This document shows positions 1-7,187 of a stretch of 64,000 nt of DNA, one piece after another (within the stretch, counting starts at the first letter, position 1; each line of letters starts with the position of its first letter). The position numbers and the translations under genes are program-made. The DNA is from Microtetraspora niveoalba (lineage in GTDB: Bacteria > Actinomycetota > Actinomycetes > Streptosporangiales > Streptosporangiaceae). The notes under the pieces are model-generated. The model had not been told where the DNA came from, made no database searches, and saw only the letters and a program-made list of their open reading frames with translations. Location of the stretch: contig NZ_BBYM01000007.1 of assembly GCF_001570405.1 (NCBI RefSeq), positions 124,001-188,000 of the forward strand. The letters are read 5' to 3'.

Positions 1-240
1 TTTCGGTGCGCCCGTGGACGCGCCGGCCGCGCACTGATCGCCGCACCCGCCGGAACCCGCCCGGATCACCGGATCACCGGAACCGCCGGGATCACCAGAC
101 CCGGATGGATCATCGGACCCGCCCGGATCACCGGGGCGTTTCGGCATCACAGGACCCGCCGGGATCAGGGAAACCGCCGGGATCACTGGAAGCGGCGTTA
201 CTCCCGGATCCGGGCGGGTAACCCGCCCATGGAGGTCGCC
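1..240. repeat. non-coding stretch of degenerate GATCACCGG-type repeats ending in a palindrome
   Basis: I see no convincing gene here. Much of positions 55-190 is built from diverging copies of GGATCACCGG and GGACCCGCCGGGATCA. The reading frames through it are compositionally odd and match nothing I know. Positions 212-228 form a perfect inverted repeat (8 bp arms, 1 nt centre: GGGCGGGT-A-ACCCGCCC). It sits directly before the ribosome binding site of the next gene and could be an operator or the terminator hairpin of a gene left of the window. Confidence 0.5.
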
Positions 241-1401
241 ATGGTCGGTCACCCGGAACGGCAGAGCCATCGACGGATCTCCCCCCTCGATCCCGGCGCG
301 TCCCGAACCTCTCCGGGGGCGCCCGGGCCCCCTCCCGAGCCCCCTGCCGCGCCCTCACCCGGGCCGCCGGGAACGCGCGCCGAGCAGGAGGCGCGCGGCA
401 CGCCGGGCGAGGGGCCCACGCCGCCGTCGCACCTGCAGCTCGAGGTGACCTCGGCGTGCAACCTGCGCTGCCGGATGTGCCTCGTCCGCTACCGGCCGCC
501 GGTGAACCGGATCCGGGGAGCGATGCCGCTGGAGCTCTTCCACCGGCTCCTGGACGCCCTGCCGGGGCTGCGCCTGCTCACCCTCCAGGGGCTGGGCGAG
601 CCGCTGCTGTCGCCCCACCTGCTGCCGATGATCGCCGAGGCCAAGCGGCGGGGCGTCAGGACGGGGTTCACGACCAACGCGACCCTGCTCACCCCCGAAC
701 GCTCCGCGCGGCTCGTCGAGCTCGGCGTCGACTGGGTGCGCGTCTCCCTCGACGGCGCCACGGCCGAGACCTACGAGGGGATCCGCGACGGAGGCAGCTT
801 CGCCGCGGTCGCGGCCAACATCCGGAGCCTGTGGGCCGCCAAGAAGGCCGCCGGCTCCCCGCTGCCGTGGACCCGGGTCGTCTTCGTCGCCATGCGGCGC
901 AACATGGAGGAGCTGGCGGACACCGTACGGCTGCTCGCGGGCTGGGGCGTGGACGAGATCCGGGTGCAGAACCTCGCGCACACCTTCGAGGACGCGGGCG
1001 GCGCGTACGCGGGGATCCGCGACTTCACCGAGGCGGAGTCGTTGTGGCGGGGCGGGGACCGGATCCGCTCGGCGCGCGCCTTCGCCGAGGCCGCCGCCGT
1101 GGCGGAGGAGTACGGCGTACGGCTCAGGCTCCCCGACCTGTCCGGACGGCGCTCGCCCCGGGCGCCGGGGGAGCCCGGGTGCGGCTGGCCTTGGGACGCG
1201 GTCTACGTCACCAGCGAGGGCGTGGTGCAGCCGTGCTGCATGGTCATGGGAGACGACCGGGCCACGCTCGGCGACCTGCGGAGCCAGTCCTTCGCGGAGA
1301 TCTGGGAGGGGGCGGCCTACCGCGAGTTCCGCCGCCGCCTCATGGGCGACGACCCGCCGGAGGTCTGCCGCGGGTGCGCCCTCTACCGGGGCACCTTCTG
1401 A
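241..1401 (+). CDS. radical SAM protein with SPASM-type C-terminus
   Basis: Predicted cytoplasmic iron-sulfur enzyme that cleaves S-adenosylmethionine to start radical chemistry; the substrate is not evident. The radical SAM signature CNLRCRMC (CxxxCxxC) lies near residues 73-80 and should bind the 4Fe-4S cluster. A second cysteine set near the C-terminus (GCGW, QPCC, CRGC) fits a SPASM/twitch domain holding auxiliary clusters. Residues 15-62 are proline- and glycine-rich and look disordered. An upstream ATG at 229 exists, but the ATG at 241 has GGAGGT five bases before it and is preferred. The stop overlaps the next gene, a GT9 glycosyltransferase, and a carbamoyltransferase follows. That suggests modification of a sugar, glycan or small metabolite rather than a peptide, since no precursor peptide is visible. 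Family confident, function unknown. Confidence 0.88.
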   Translation: MVGHPERQSHRRISPLDPGASRTSPGAPGPPPEPPAAPSPGPPGTRAEQEARGTPGEGPTPPSHLQLEVTSACNLRCRMCLVRYRPPVNRIRGAMPLELFHRLLDALPGLRLLTLQGLGEPLLSPHLLPMIAEAKRRGVRTGFTTNATLLTPERSARLVELGVDWVRVSLDGATAETYEGIRDGGSFAAVAANIRSLWAAKKAAGSPLPWTRVVFVAMRRNMEELADTVRLLAGWGVDEIRVQNLAHTFEDAGGAYAGIRDFTEAESLWRGGDRIRSARAFAEAAAVAEEYGVRLRLPDLSGRRSPRAPGEPGCGWPWDAVYVTSEGVVQPCCMVMGDDRATLGDLRSQSFAEIWEGAAYREFRRRLMGDDPPEVCRGCALYRGTF

Positions 1402-2456
1402 CCGGCTCGACAGCGACCGGCTCGACACCGACCGGCTCGACACCGACCGGCTCGACAGCGACCGGCTCGACAGCGACCGGCTCGACAGCGACCGGCTCGA
1501 GAGCGACCGGCTCGACGCCTCCCCGCCTGCTGGCGTTCCGCGCGCTCAACCTGGGCGATCTGCTGGTGGCCGTGCCGGCGCTGCGCGGGCTGCGGCGGCG
1601 CTATCCCGGTCACCGCCTGACGCTCGCCGTCCCCGCAGCCCTCGCCCCGGTGGCCCGGCTGACCGGCGTCGTGGACGAGGTCGTCCCGCACCGCGGCCCG
1701 CACCCGCCGCCCGTGCGGGAGCCGGACGTGGCCGTGGATCTGTGCGGGGTGCTGCCGGACAGCGTCCGGGCCCTGCTCGCGATCCGGCCGCGCCGCCTGG
1801 TGGCCTTCTCCTGCCCCGAGGCCGGGCACCCGGACGGGCCTCCCGTACGGGATGTGGAGCACGAGACGGCCCGGTGGTGCCGGCTGGTGCGGTCGGACGG
1901 GGCGGAGGCCGACGAGGGCGATCTGCTGCTGGCCCCTCCGTCCGTCCCGAGCCCCTGTCCCGGGGCGGCGGTCGTGCATCCGGGCGCCGCCTACGGCAGC
2001 AAGCGGTGGCCGCCGGAACGGTTCGCCGCCGTCGCCGGGGCGCTCGCGGCGCGTGGGCACGCCGTCGTGGTGACGGGGACGGCGGCCGAACGGGGGACGG
2101 CGGCCCGGGTCGCCGCCGCCGCCGGGCTGTCGCCGGAGGCGAACCTGGCCGGGCGGACCGACCTGGAGCTGCTGCTCGCGCTGGTGCGCGGGGCGTCGCT
2201 CGTAGTCAGCGGGGACACCGGGGTGGCGCATGTCGCGAGCGCCTACGAGCGGCCCTCGGTGGTGCTCTTCGGTCCGGCCTCGCCGCGCATCTGGGGTCCG
2301 CCGCGCAAGCCCGTGCACGCGGCGCTCTGGCACGGCACGGGGGAGCGGGACGTGCTGACCGACGTGCCGGACCCGGCGCTGCTCGCGATCACGGTCGACG
2401 AGGTGCTGGAGGCCGCCGCGCGCGTCCTCGACGGCGCGCCCAGATTGTTCCCTTAA
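1374..2456 (+). CDS. glycosyltransferase family 9 (heptosyltransferase-like)
   Basis: GT9 enzymes transfer a heptose or other sugar from an ADP-activated donor to a glycan acceptor. The conserved N-terminus (LLAFRALNLGDLLVAVPAL) begins near residue 53. The family donor-site motif SGDTGVAHVAS followed by VVLFGP lies near residues 278-295. No ATG is available in this frame. The best start is GTG 1374, with GGAGGT at 1359-1364, nine bases upstream inside the radical SAM gene. From this start the protein opens with eight copies of a TGSTA/TGSTP-type pentapeptide encoded by a 15-bp tandem repeat, before the GT9 fold begins. An alternative is a non-standard start after the repeat. In actinomycetes GT9 genes often accompany carbamoyltransferases and heptose genes; no heptose-synthesis gene lies inside the window. 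Confidence 0.85.
   Translation: MRPLPGHLLTGSTATGSTPTGSTPTGSTATGSTATGSTATGSRATGSTPPRLLAFRALNLGDLLVAVPALRGLRRRYPGHRLTLAVPAALAPVARLTGVVDEVVPHRGPHPPPVREPDVAVDLCGVLPDSVRALLAIRPRRLVAFSCPEAGHPDGPPVRDVEHETARWCRLVRSDGAEADEGDLLLAPPSVPSPCPGAAVVHPGAAYGSKRWPPERFAAVAGALAARGHAVVVTGTAAERGTAARVAAAAGLSPEANLAGRTDLELLLALVRGASLVVSGDTGVAHVASAYERPSVVLFGPASPRIWGPPRKPVHAALWHGTGERDVLTDVPDPALLAITVDEVLEAAARVLDGAPRLFP
1401..1520 (+). repeat. 15-bp tandem repeat, eight copies
   Basis: Eight near-identical copies of ACCGGCTCGACAGCG run from the stop codon of the radical SAM gene into the GT9 frame. Copies differ at one or two bases (GCG versus CCG at the end, one CGAGAGCG). The period is a multiple of three, so changes in copy number keep the downstream frame open. 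Confidence 0.9.
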
Positions 2457-2526
2457 ATCCCCTGGGGATGGATTTATCCGGATTTCGGGTACGGGCAGGG
2501 GTGATTCCCAGGCAGGGAGGCCCAGG

Positions 2527-4254
2527 ATGGCGGACGTTCCCATCGTCGTCGGAGTCAACCGCACCCAGGACGGATCGATCGCGGTCGCGCGCGGCGACTC
2601 CGAGGTGTACAGCCTGCAGAAGGAGCGCGTCAGCCGCCGCAAGCACCACTGGGGGCGGCTCGGCGACCTGCCCGACCGGTACCTGCCCCGGATGCCGATC
2701 CTGACCGAGCCCGTCGATCTGGTCGTCGAGGGCTACTCGTCGGACACCGAGATCGCCAACCTCGGCGCGTACCGCGACGAGCTGCGCGCGACGCTCGACC
2801 TCAGGCCGGACGCCCGGATCGTCCTTGTCTCGCACCACCTGAGTCACCTGTACAGCGCCTTTCCCCCCTCGCCCTTCGACCGCGCGGCCGGCCTGGTCGT
2901 GGACGCCCAGGGCAGCCGCGTACGCGACCTCACCGAGGACGTGGACCTGCCCCCGGGCACCGGCGAGGACATGCTGGAGGTGGCCTCCTTCTACCGCTGC
3001 GAGCAGGGGCGCGTCGAGTGCCTGGCCAAACAGCTCTGGGACGGCGACTGGGCCCGCCCGGCCGGGCTCGGCTGCTTCTACGCGCTGCTGACCAAGATGC
3101 TCTGGCCCACCGGCGAGGGCAACGAGGGCAAGGTGATGGGGCTGGCGCCGTACGGCGACCCGGACGCGCTCGGCCTGCCCGGCCTGGAGGTGCGCGGGCA
3201 CGAGGTCCTCATACCCGGTGAGTGGATGCGGGCCTTCACCCGGGACCGCGACGCCTACCGCTACGTGCCCGACGGCGCGGACCGCTTCGCCCGCTGCGCG
3301 AACCTCGCCGCCGCCGGGCAGCGGGCGTTCGAGGAGGCGCTCGCACGGCTGGCGGAGTGGCTGCACGACCGCACCGGGCTGCCCGACCTCGTCTTCGCCG
3401 GGGGGACCGCGCTCAACTGCACGGCCAACGGCCTGCTCATCCGCGAGTCGCCGTTCCGCGAGGTGTTCATCCCGCCCAGCCCGCACGACGGCGGCACCGC
3501 CGTCGGCTGCGCGCTGTACGGGCTGATCGCCTGCCTCGGCCGGGAGAGCGGGTTCCGCTGGACCGACGACTTCCTCGGGCCGGAGCCCGACGACGCCGAG
3601 ATCGAGGCGGCCGTCCGGGACCTGCCCGACGACCTCGTCGCCGAGCGGCCCCCCGACCTCGCCGCCGCGACGGTGGAGCTGCTGGAGACCGGGCGCGTGG
3701 TGGGCCTGCACCAGGGACGCAGCGAGTCCGGCCCCCGGGCGCTCGGCAACCGCAGCATCATCGGCGACCCGCGCAGCCCCGACATGCGCGACTACATCAA
3801 CTTCGAGGTGAAGGGGCGCGAGTGGTTCCGCCCGCTCGCCCCGCTCGTGCTCGCCGACCACGCCGAGCGGATCTTCGACGTGGACCGGCCCGCGCCGTTC
3901 ATGCAGTACGCCGCCGACGTGCGGCCGCCGTACCGGGAAGGGCTGCCGGCGATCACCCACGTCGACGGCACCGCACGGCTGCAGACCGTGGAGCCGGAGG
4001 CCACCCCCTTCCTGCACGCGCTGCTCACCCGGTGGCACGAGCGGACCGGCTGCCCGGTGCTCGTGAACACCTCGCTCAACGGCCCCGGGGACCCGCTGAC
4101 CGAGACGCCCGAGCACTCGATCGAGACGTTGCGCAAGACCAACCTGCACGCCCTCGTGCTGCCGCCCTACCTGATCCGCAAGCGCAAGGAGCCGCCCGTC
4201 CCCGGCGAGGACTGGGAGGCCCCCGCCCCGCCCGTCCCCCTCAGCCCCGGCTGA
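2527..4254 (+). CDS. carbamoyltransferase, NodU/CmcH family
   Basis: Enzymes of this family move a carbamoyl group from carbamoyl phosphate, through a carbamoyl-adenylate, to a hydroxyl of a sugar, antibiotic or glycan. The N-terminal Kae1-like domain carries the metal-binding histidine motif SHHLSH near residues 102-107 and a GEGNEGKVMGLAPYG stretch near 197-211. The C-terminal YrdC-like domain shows GRSESGPRALGNRSI near residues 397-411 and the NTSLN motif near 514. At 575 residues it is normal for the family. ATG 2527 is preceded by GGGAGG. It follows the GT9 gene by 70 bp of less G+C-rich sequence and overlaps the convergent gene by 14 bp. Together with the GT9 and radical SAM genes it points to a decorated glycan or glycosylated metabolite. 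Confidence 0.93.
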   Translation: MADVPIVVGVNRTQDGSIAVARGDSEVYSLQKERVSRRKHHWGRLGDLPDRYLPRMPILTEPVDLVVEGYSSDTEIANLGAYRDELRATLDLRPDARIVLVSHHLSHLYSAFPPSPFDRAAGLVVDAQGSRVRDLTEDVDLPPGTGEDMLEVASFYRCEQGRVECLAKQLWDGDWARPAGLGCFYALLTKMLWPTGEGNEGKVMGLAPYGDPDALGLPGLEVRGHEVLIPGEWMRAFTRDRDAYRYVPDGADRFARCANLAAAGQRAFEEALARLAEWLHDRTGLPDLVFAGGTALNCTANGLLIRESPFREVFIPPSPHDGGTAVGCALYGLIACLGRESGFRWTDDFLGPEPDDAEIEAAVRDLPDDLVAERPPDLAAATVELLETGRVVGLHQGRSESGPRALGNRSIIGDPRSPDMRDYINFEVKGREWFRPLAPLVLADHAERIFDVDRPAPFMQYAADVRPPYREGLPAITHVDGTARLQTVEPEATPFLHALLTRWHERTGCPVLVNTSLNGPGDPLTETPEHSIETLRKTNLHALVLPPYLIRKRKEPPVPGEDWEAPAPPVPLSPG

Positions 4255-5629
4255 GCCGGTCCAGGACGTTGCGGGTGGCCCGCTCGACGACGGGCGAACC
4301 GGTCAGCGCGCGGGCCCAGTCGGTGGTGGCGGCGTTGAACACCGTGCCGCGGCCGTCGAGGCCCGCCGTGACGCCCATCGTCGCGGCCGCGTTGCCGTGA
4401 CCCCAGCCGCTCGGCCGGGTGTCGCCGACGGCGAGGATGGTGAAGTCGCGCGGGGTGCCGTCCGCGCCGGTGGGCACGACCGGCACACCCGCCGCCAGCA
4501 GGTTCCGGTCGAACTCCGCCCCGTCGCACTCGTAGCCGATCAGGTGCTCCCGCTCGCCGAACACGTCGCCGTCGCGGACGCCGGTGCCGTCGTACACCCA
4601 GTGCCCGGCGTGCTGGACCCGGTAGCCGACGGGGATCGGATGCTCGTCCCTGTCCCGCTCGCCGCCGTTGCGGAAGCTGACGCCGATCAGCGCGTTCTCC
4701 GGCCGCCCGGTCTCGTGCCACACCCCCACCCGGGAGAACGTCACGTCGTCGTGGAAGACGACCCGCCACCAGCAGGTGTTCCCGCCGAAGAACGCCGCGT
4801 TGCCGCCCGCCGCCACGTGCCCCTCGACGGCCGCGCGCATCGCGTCGCTCCAGTACTCGTCGTGCCCCGCGCTCACCAGCAGCCGGTACGGCAGCAGCAG
4901 TGCCGCCCCCTCCCGGTGCAGGTCCAGGTCGGTGCAGTAGTCCACCGTGTACCCCCTTCGCTCCATCCAGGCGATGAAACGGCCGTCCCAGTGGACGAAG
5001 GTCTGCCGCGGCGTCGGGTCGAAGGGGTCGAAGTTCCCGATGTCCCACGGCGTGCCGCCGGTGCCGCCGCCCGGCCGGTGCAGCCCCACGCCCGGCACCG
5101 GCTCCACCGGCAGCTCCTCCGGCGCCGGGGTGTTGTACAGGCACCAGTGGCCGCGCCGGGTCCGCGGGTCGTACGTCCGGCCGTCCACCACGTTGTACGC
5201 GTGATAGGTGAGCAGCGGGATCTTGTACAGGATGTCCGCCGAGGGACGCGGGGGACGCACCACGAACAGGGCCCTGGCCTCCCGGCCGTCGGCCGTCGTC
5301 CGGTCCGGCTCCGCCGTCTCGCGCCCGTCGCCGTCCCCCTCGACGAGGATCGCCACGTACACGCCGGGCCGGTCGGGGGCGCGGAGCCGGTAGCCCGCCC
5401 ACCCGTCCAGCGGCTCCCCGCCGAGGCCCGCGCCGGGCACGCCCCAGTCCTGGAACGGCAGGTGCTGCGGGGCCGCCCGGCCGGGCAGCCACTCCGACGT
5501 GCCGCACGGCTCCAGCTCGGCGCCGCACCGGTGGAACTGCACCCGGAACTCGGGCGCGTCGGTCGCCGCCCGCAGCGTCAGCCGGTCGCCGGCGCGGGGG
5601 CTCGGCTGCTCGACATAGCCCCTGATCAT
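4241..5629 (-). CDS. N,N-dimethylformamidase beta-subunit-like protein
   Basis: About 462 residues resembling the large subunit of N,N-dimethylformamidase, especially the C-terminal glutamine-amidotransferase-like fold (GHDEYWSDAMRAAVEGHV near residues 268-285, then GGNTCWWR). The N-terminal part (residues 1-130) looks like a beta-sandwich. In dimethylformamidase this polypeptide, with a small subunit, hydrolyses the amide to amine and formate. No small subunit is seen here, and actinomycete homologues are common without known substrate, so formamide hydrolysis is not claimed. The start at 5629 is chosen over an upstream ATG because GGGAGGA lies five bases before it. Its 3' end overlaps the convergent carbamoyltransferase. 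Confidence 0.75.
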   Translation of the reverse strand: MIRGYVEQPSPRAGDRLTLRAATDAPEFRVQFHRCGAELEPCGTSEWLPGRAAPQHLPFQDWGVPGAGLGGEPLDGWAGYRLRAPDRPGVYVAILVEGDGDGRETAEPDRTTADGREARALFVVRPPRPSADILYKIPLLTYHAYNVVDGRTYDPRTRRGHWCLYNTPAPEELPVEPVPGVGLHRPGGGTGGTPWDIGNFDPFDPTPRQTFVHWDGRFIAWMERRGYTVDYCTDLDLHREGAALLLPYRLLVSAGHDEYWSDAMRAAVEGHVAAGGNAAFFGGNTCWWRVVFHDDVTFSRVGVWHETGRPENALIGVSFRNGGERDRDEHPIPVGYRVQHAGHWVYDGTGVRDGDVFGEREHLIGYECDGAEFDRNLLAAGVPVVPTGADGTPRDFTILAVGDTRPSGWGHGNAAATMGVTAGLDGRGTVFNAATTDWARALTGSPVVERATRNVLDRLSRG

Positions 5630-5842
5630 CTCGTCCTCCCCGGCGTCCGACGGCCGCCAGGTGGAACGGCGGCGCCGCACAACGATCTACCCTCCCTCCG
5701 ACCCGTGGGAACACCGCGCACGGGACGCCGGTGGCTCCCGCTCAGGTCATCTCACCTCCACGGTTGGGCCGTACCGGCGAGGCGCGGCGGCCCCGGCGGC
5801 GGACCCGTCACTAGCCTCCGGGGGACTACTGCCTGTGGGGGG

Positions 5843-6616
5843 ATGACGGTGTCTTCCAGGTCTTCCAGGTCTTCCCGGTCGTCCAGACCGTCCGGGGACC
5901 GGACGAGGGCGGGTGGGGCGACCGCCGTACGCGCGCTGGGAGCGGCCGCGGCGGTCGCCGCCGCCGTCGCCGTGCCGCTCGGCCTCTTCGCCGCTCCGGC
6001 GGACGCGGTGCAGGGCGAGGCCCAGCGCCTGATGTACGTCCACGTGCCCGCGGTGCTCACCGCGTACGCGGCCTTCGCCGTCATGCTCGCGGCCAACGTC
6101 CTCTACCTGGCCCGCCGCACCGAACGGTGGGACCGGCTGGGCCGGGCCGCCGCCGAGCTGGGCGCGGGCCTCACGGCCCTCACCATCGCCCTGGGCATGT
6201 TGTGGGCCCGGCCCGTGTGGGGCGTGTGGTGGACCTGGGACCCGCGCCTGGTCAGCACGGCGGCGATGCTGCTGCTGGCCCTCGGCTGCCTCGCCGTAAG
6301 GGCCTGGCCGGGTGAGGCGGGGGCGCCCGCGCGGCGGGCGGCGCTGGCGGGCCCGGCCGTGGCCGCCGCGATGCCCGTCGTCCACTTCTCCGTGTTGTGG
6401 TGGCGCACGCTGCACCAGCCGCCGTCGCTGCTCAAGCCGTCCGGGGCGGTGCCGGTCGACCCGCCGATGCTCGTGGCGCTTTTGGCCGGGGTGGCGGCGT
6501 TCCTGCTGGCCGGGGCCTGGGTGGTGGCGCGCCGGTACCGGGCGCTCGGCACCGCGCCCGCGAACCCGGCCCGGCCCGAGGTCGTCGAGCGGGAGCCCCT
6601 GAGGGCGGCGGCGTGA
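5843..6616 (+). CDS. ccmC: CcmC haem handling protein of System I cytochrome c maturation
   Basis: Polytopic membrane protein of about 257 residues that presents haem to CcmE at the outer face of the membrane. Visible hallmarks are VHVPA near residue 66, the tryptophan-rich WGVWWTWDPR near 125-134, and HFSVLWWRTLHQP near 178-190, which supply the haem-ligand histidines. There are about six hydrophobic segments. ATG 5843 is almost touching a run of G; GTG 5849 has better spacing and may be the true start. The first residues (SSRSSRSS) come from a 9-bp tandem repeat at 5852-5887. It heads a tightly overlapping ccm operon. The usual partners ccmA and ccmB are not upstream; the preceding gene is divergent. 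Confidence 0.88.
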   Translation: MTVSSRSSRSSRSSRPSGDRTRAGGATAVRALGAAAAVAAAVAVPLGLFAAPADAVQGEAQRLMYVHVPAVLTAYAAFAVMLAANVLYLARRTERWDRLGRAAAELGAGLTALTIALGMLWARPVWGVWWTWDPRLVSTAAMLLLALGCLAVRAWPGEAGAPARRAALAGPAVAAAMPVVHFSVLWWRTLHQPPSLLKPSGAVPVDPPMLVALLAGVAAFLLAGAWVVARRYRALGTAPANPARPEVVEREPLRAAA

Positions 6617-6705
6617 CGGGGCCGGGCTGGGCGTGGGCGGGCTACCTGCTCGCCGCGCTGACCTGGGGCGGCTACGCGCTCTGGTCGGGAAGGCGGCGGT
6701 CGTGA
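6613..6705 (+). CDS. ccmD: CcmD-like small haem exporter membrane protein
   Basis: A 30-residue protein with one membrane segment (WAWAGYLLAALTWGGYALWS) followed by a basic tail (GRRRS). Size, topology and position between ccmC and ccmE match CcmD, which stabilises the CcmC-CcmE haem complex. It starts at a GTG overlapping the ccmC stop (GTGA) and its own stop overlaps the ccmE start in the same way. Primary sequence is too short for a confident family match; context carries the call. Confidence 0.75.
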   Translation: MTGPGWAWAGYLLAALTWGGYALWSGRRRS

Positions 6706-7187
6706 CGGCCGGGTCGTCGAGGCCGTCGCCGGGGTTGTCGCCGGGGTTGTCGCCGGGGTCGCCGGAGTCGTCCGGGCCGTCGGGGCCGTCGTCGGGGCGG
6801 GTGCGGTCGAGGCTGCCGCTGCTGCTCGTCGCCGCCGCCGGGGTCGTGCTCGCCTGCCTGGCGGTCTCGGGGCTCGGGGACGGGCTCGTCTACTACCGGA
6901 CTCCCAGCGAGATCGCCGGGAGCCCGGCGGACACCGGACCGCGGACCCGGGTCGGCGGGCTGGTCGTGCCCGGCTCCGTCCACGACGAAGGCGGAGTGCT
7001 GCGGTTCCGGCTCTCCGACGGCGCCGCCGTCCTGCGGGTCGCCTACCGGGGTGAGCGCCCGGCGATCTTCCGGGAGGGCCAGGGGGCGGTCGTCGAGGGT
7101 GTCGCCGGAGCCGACGGCCTCTTCCACTCCGACCGGTTGATGGTCAAGCACTCCAACGAGTACCGAGCCGAGGCCGCCACCCCGTGA
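6702..7187 (+). CDS. ccmE: CcmE periplasmic-side haem chaperone
   Basis: CcmE binds haem covalently through a histidine and hands it to the CcmF/H ligase. This 161-residue protein has one N-terminal membrane anchor (residues 36-56), the family start of the OB-fold (VYYRTPSEI near 63-71) and the haem-binding motif KHSNEY at about residues 147-152. That retains the classical HxxxY arrangement rather than the cysteine variant found in some archaea and Gram-positives. GTG 6702 overlaps the ccmD stop. The residues before the anchor (SPGLSPGLSPG) come from a 12-bp tandem repeat at about 6724-6760. Confidence 0.9.
   Translation: MTAGSSRPSPGLSPGLSPGSPESSGPSGPSSGRVRSRLPLLLVAAAGVVLACLAVSGLGDGLVYYRTPSEIAGSPADTGPRTRVGGLVVPGSVHDEGGVLRFRLSDGAAVLRVAYRGERPAIFREGQGAVVEGVAGADGLFHSDRLMVKHSNEYRAEAATP

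Noticed and set aside
6-221. A 71-codon reading frame at the left edge.
   Set aside because: Arg/Pro/Asp-rich translation of a repeat region, no ribosome site and no recognisable domain.
1383-2642. Long minus-strand frames opposite the GT9 and many other genes.
   Set aside because: They are antisense shadows caused by high G+C at third codon positions; their translations are Arg/Pro/Ala-rich with no domains.
4241-5629. A true dimethylformamide-degrading enzyme.
   Set aside because: The small subunit gene is absent and homologues of the large subunit fold are widespread with unknown substrates, so only family resemblance is claimed.
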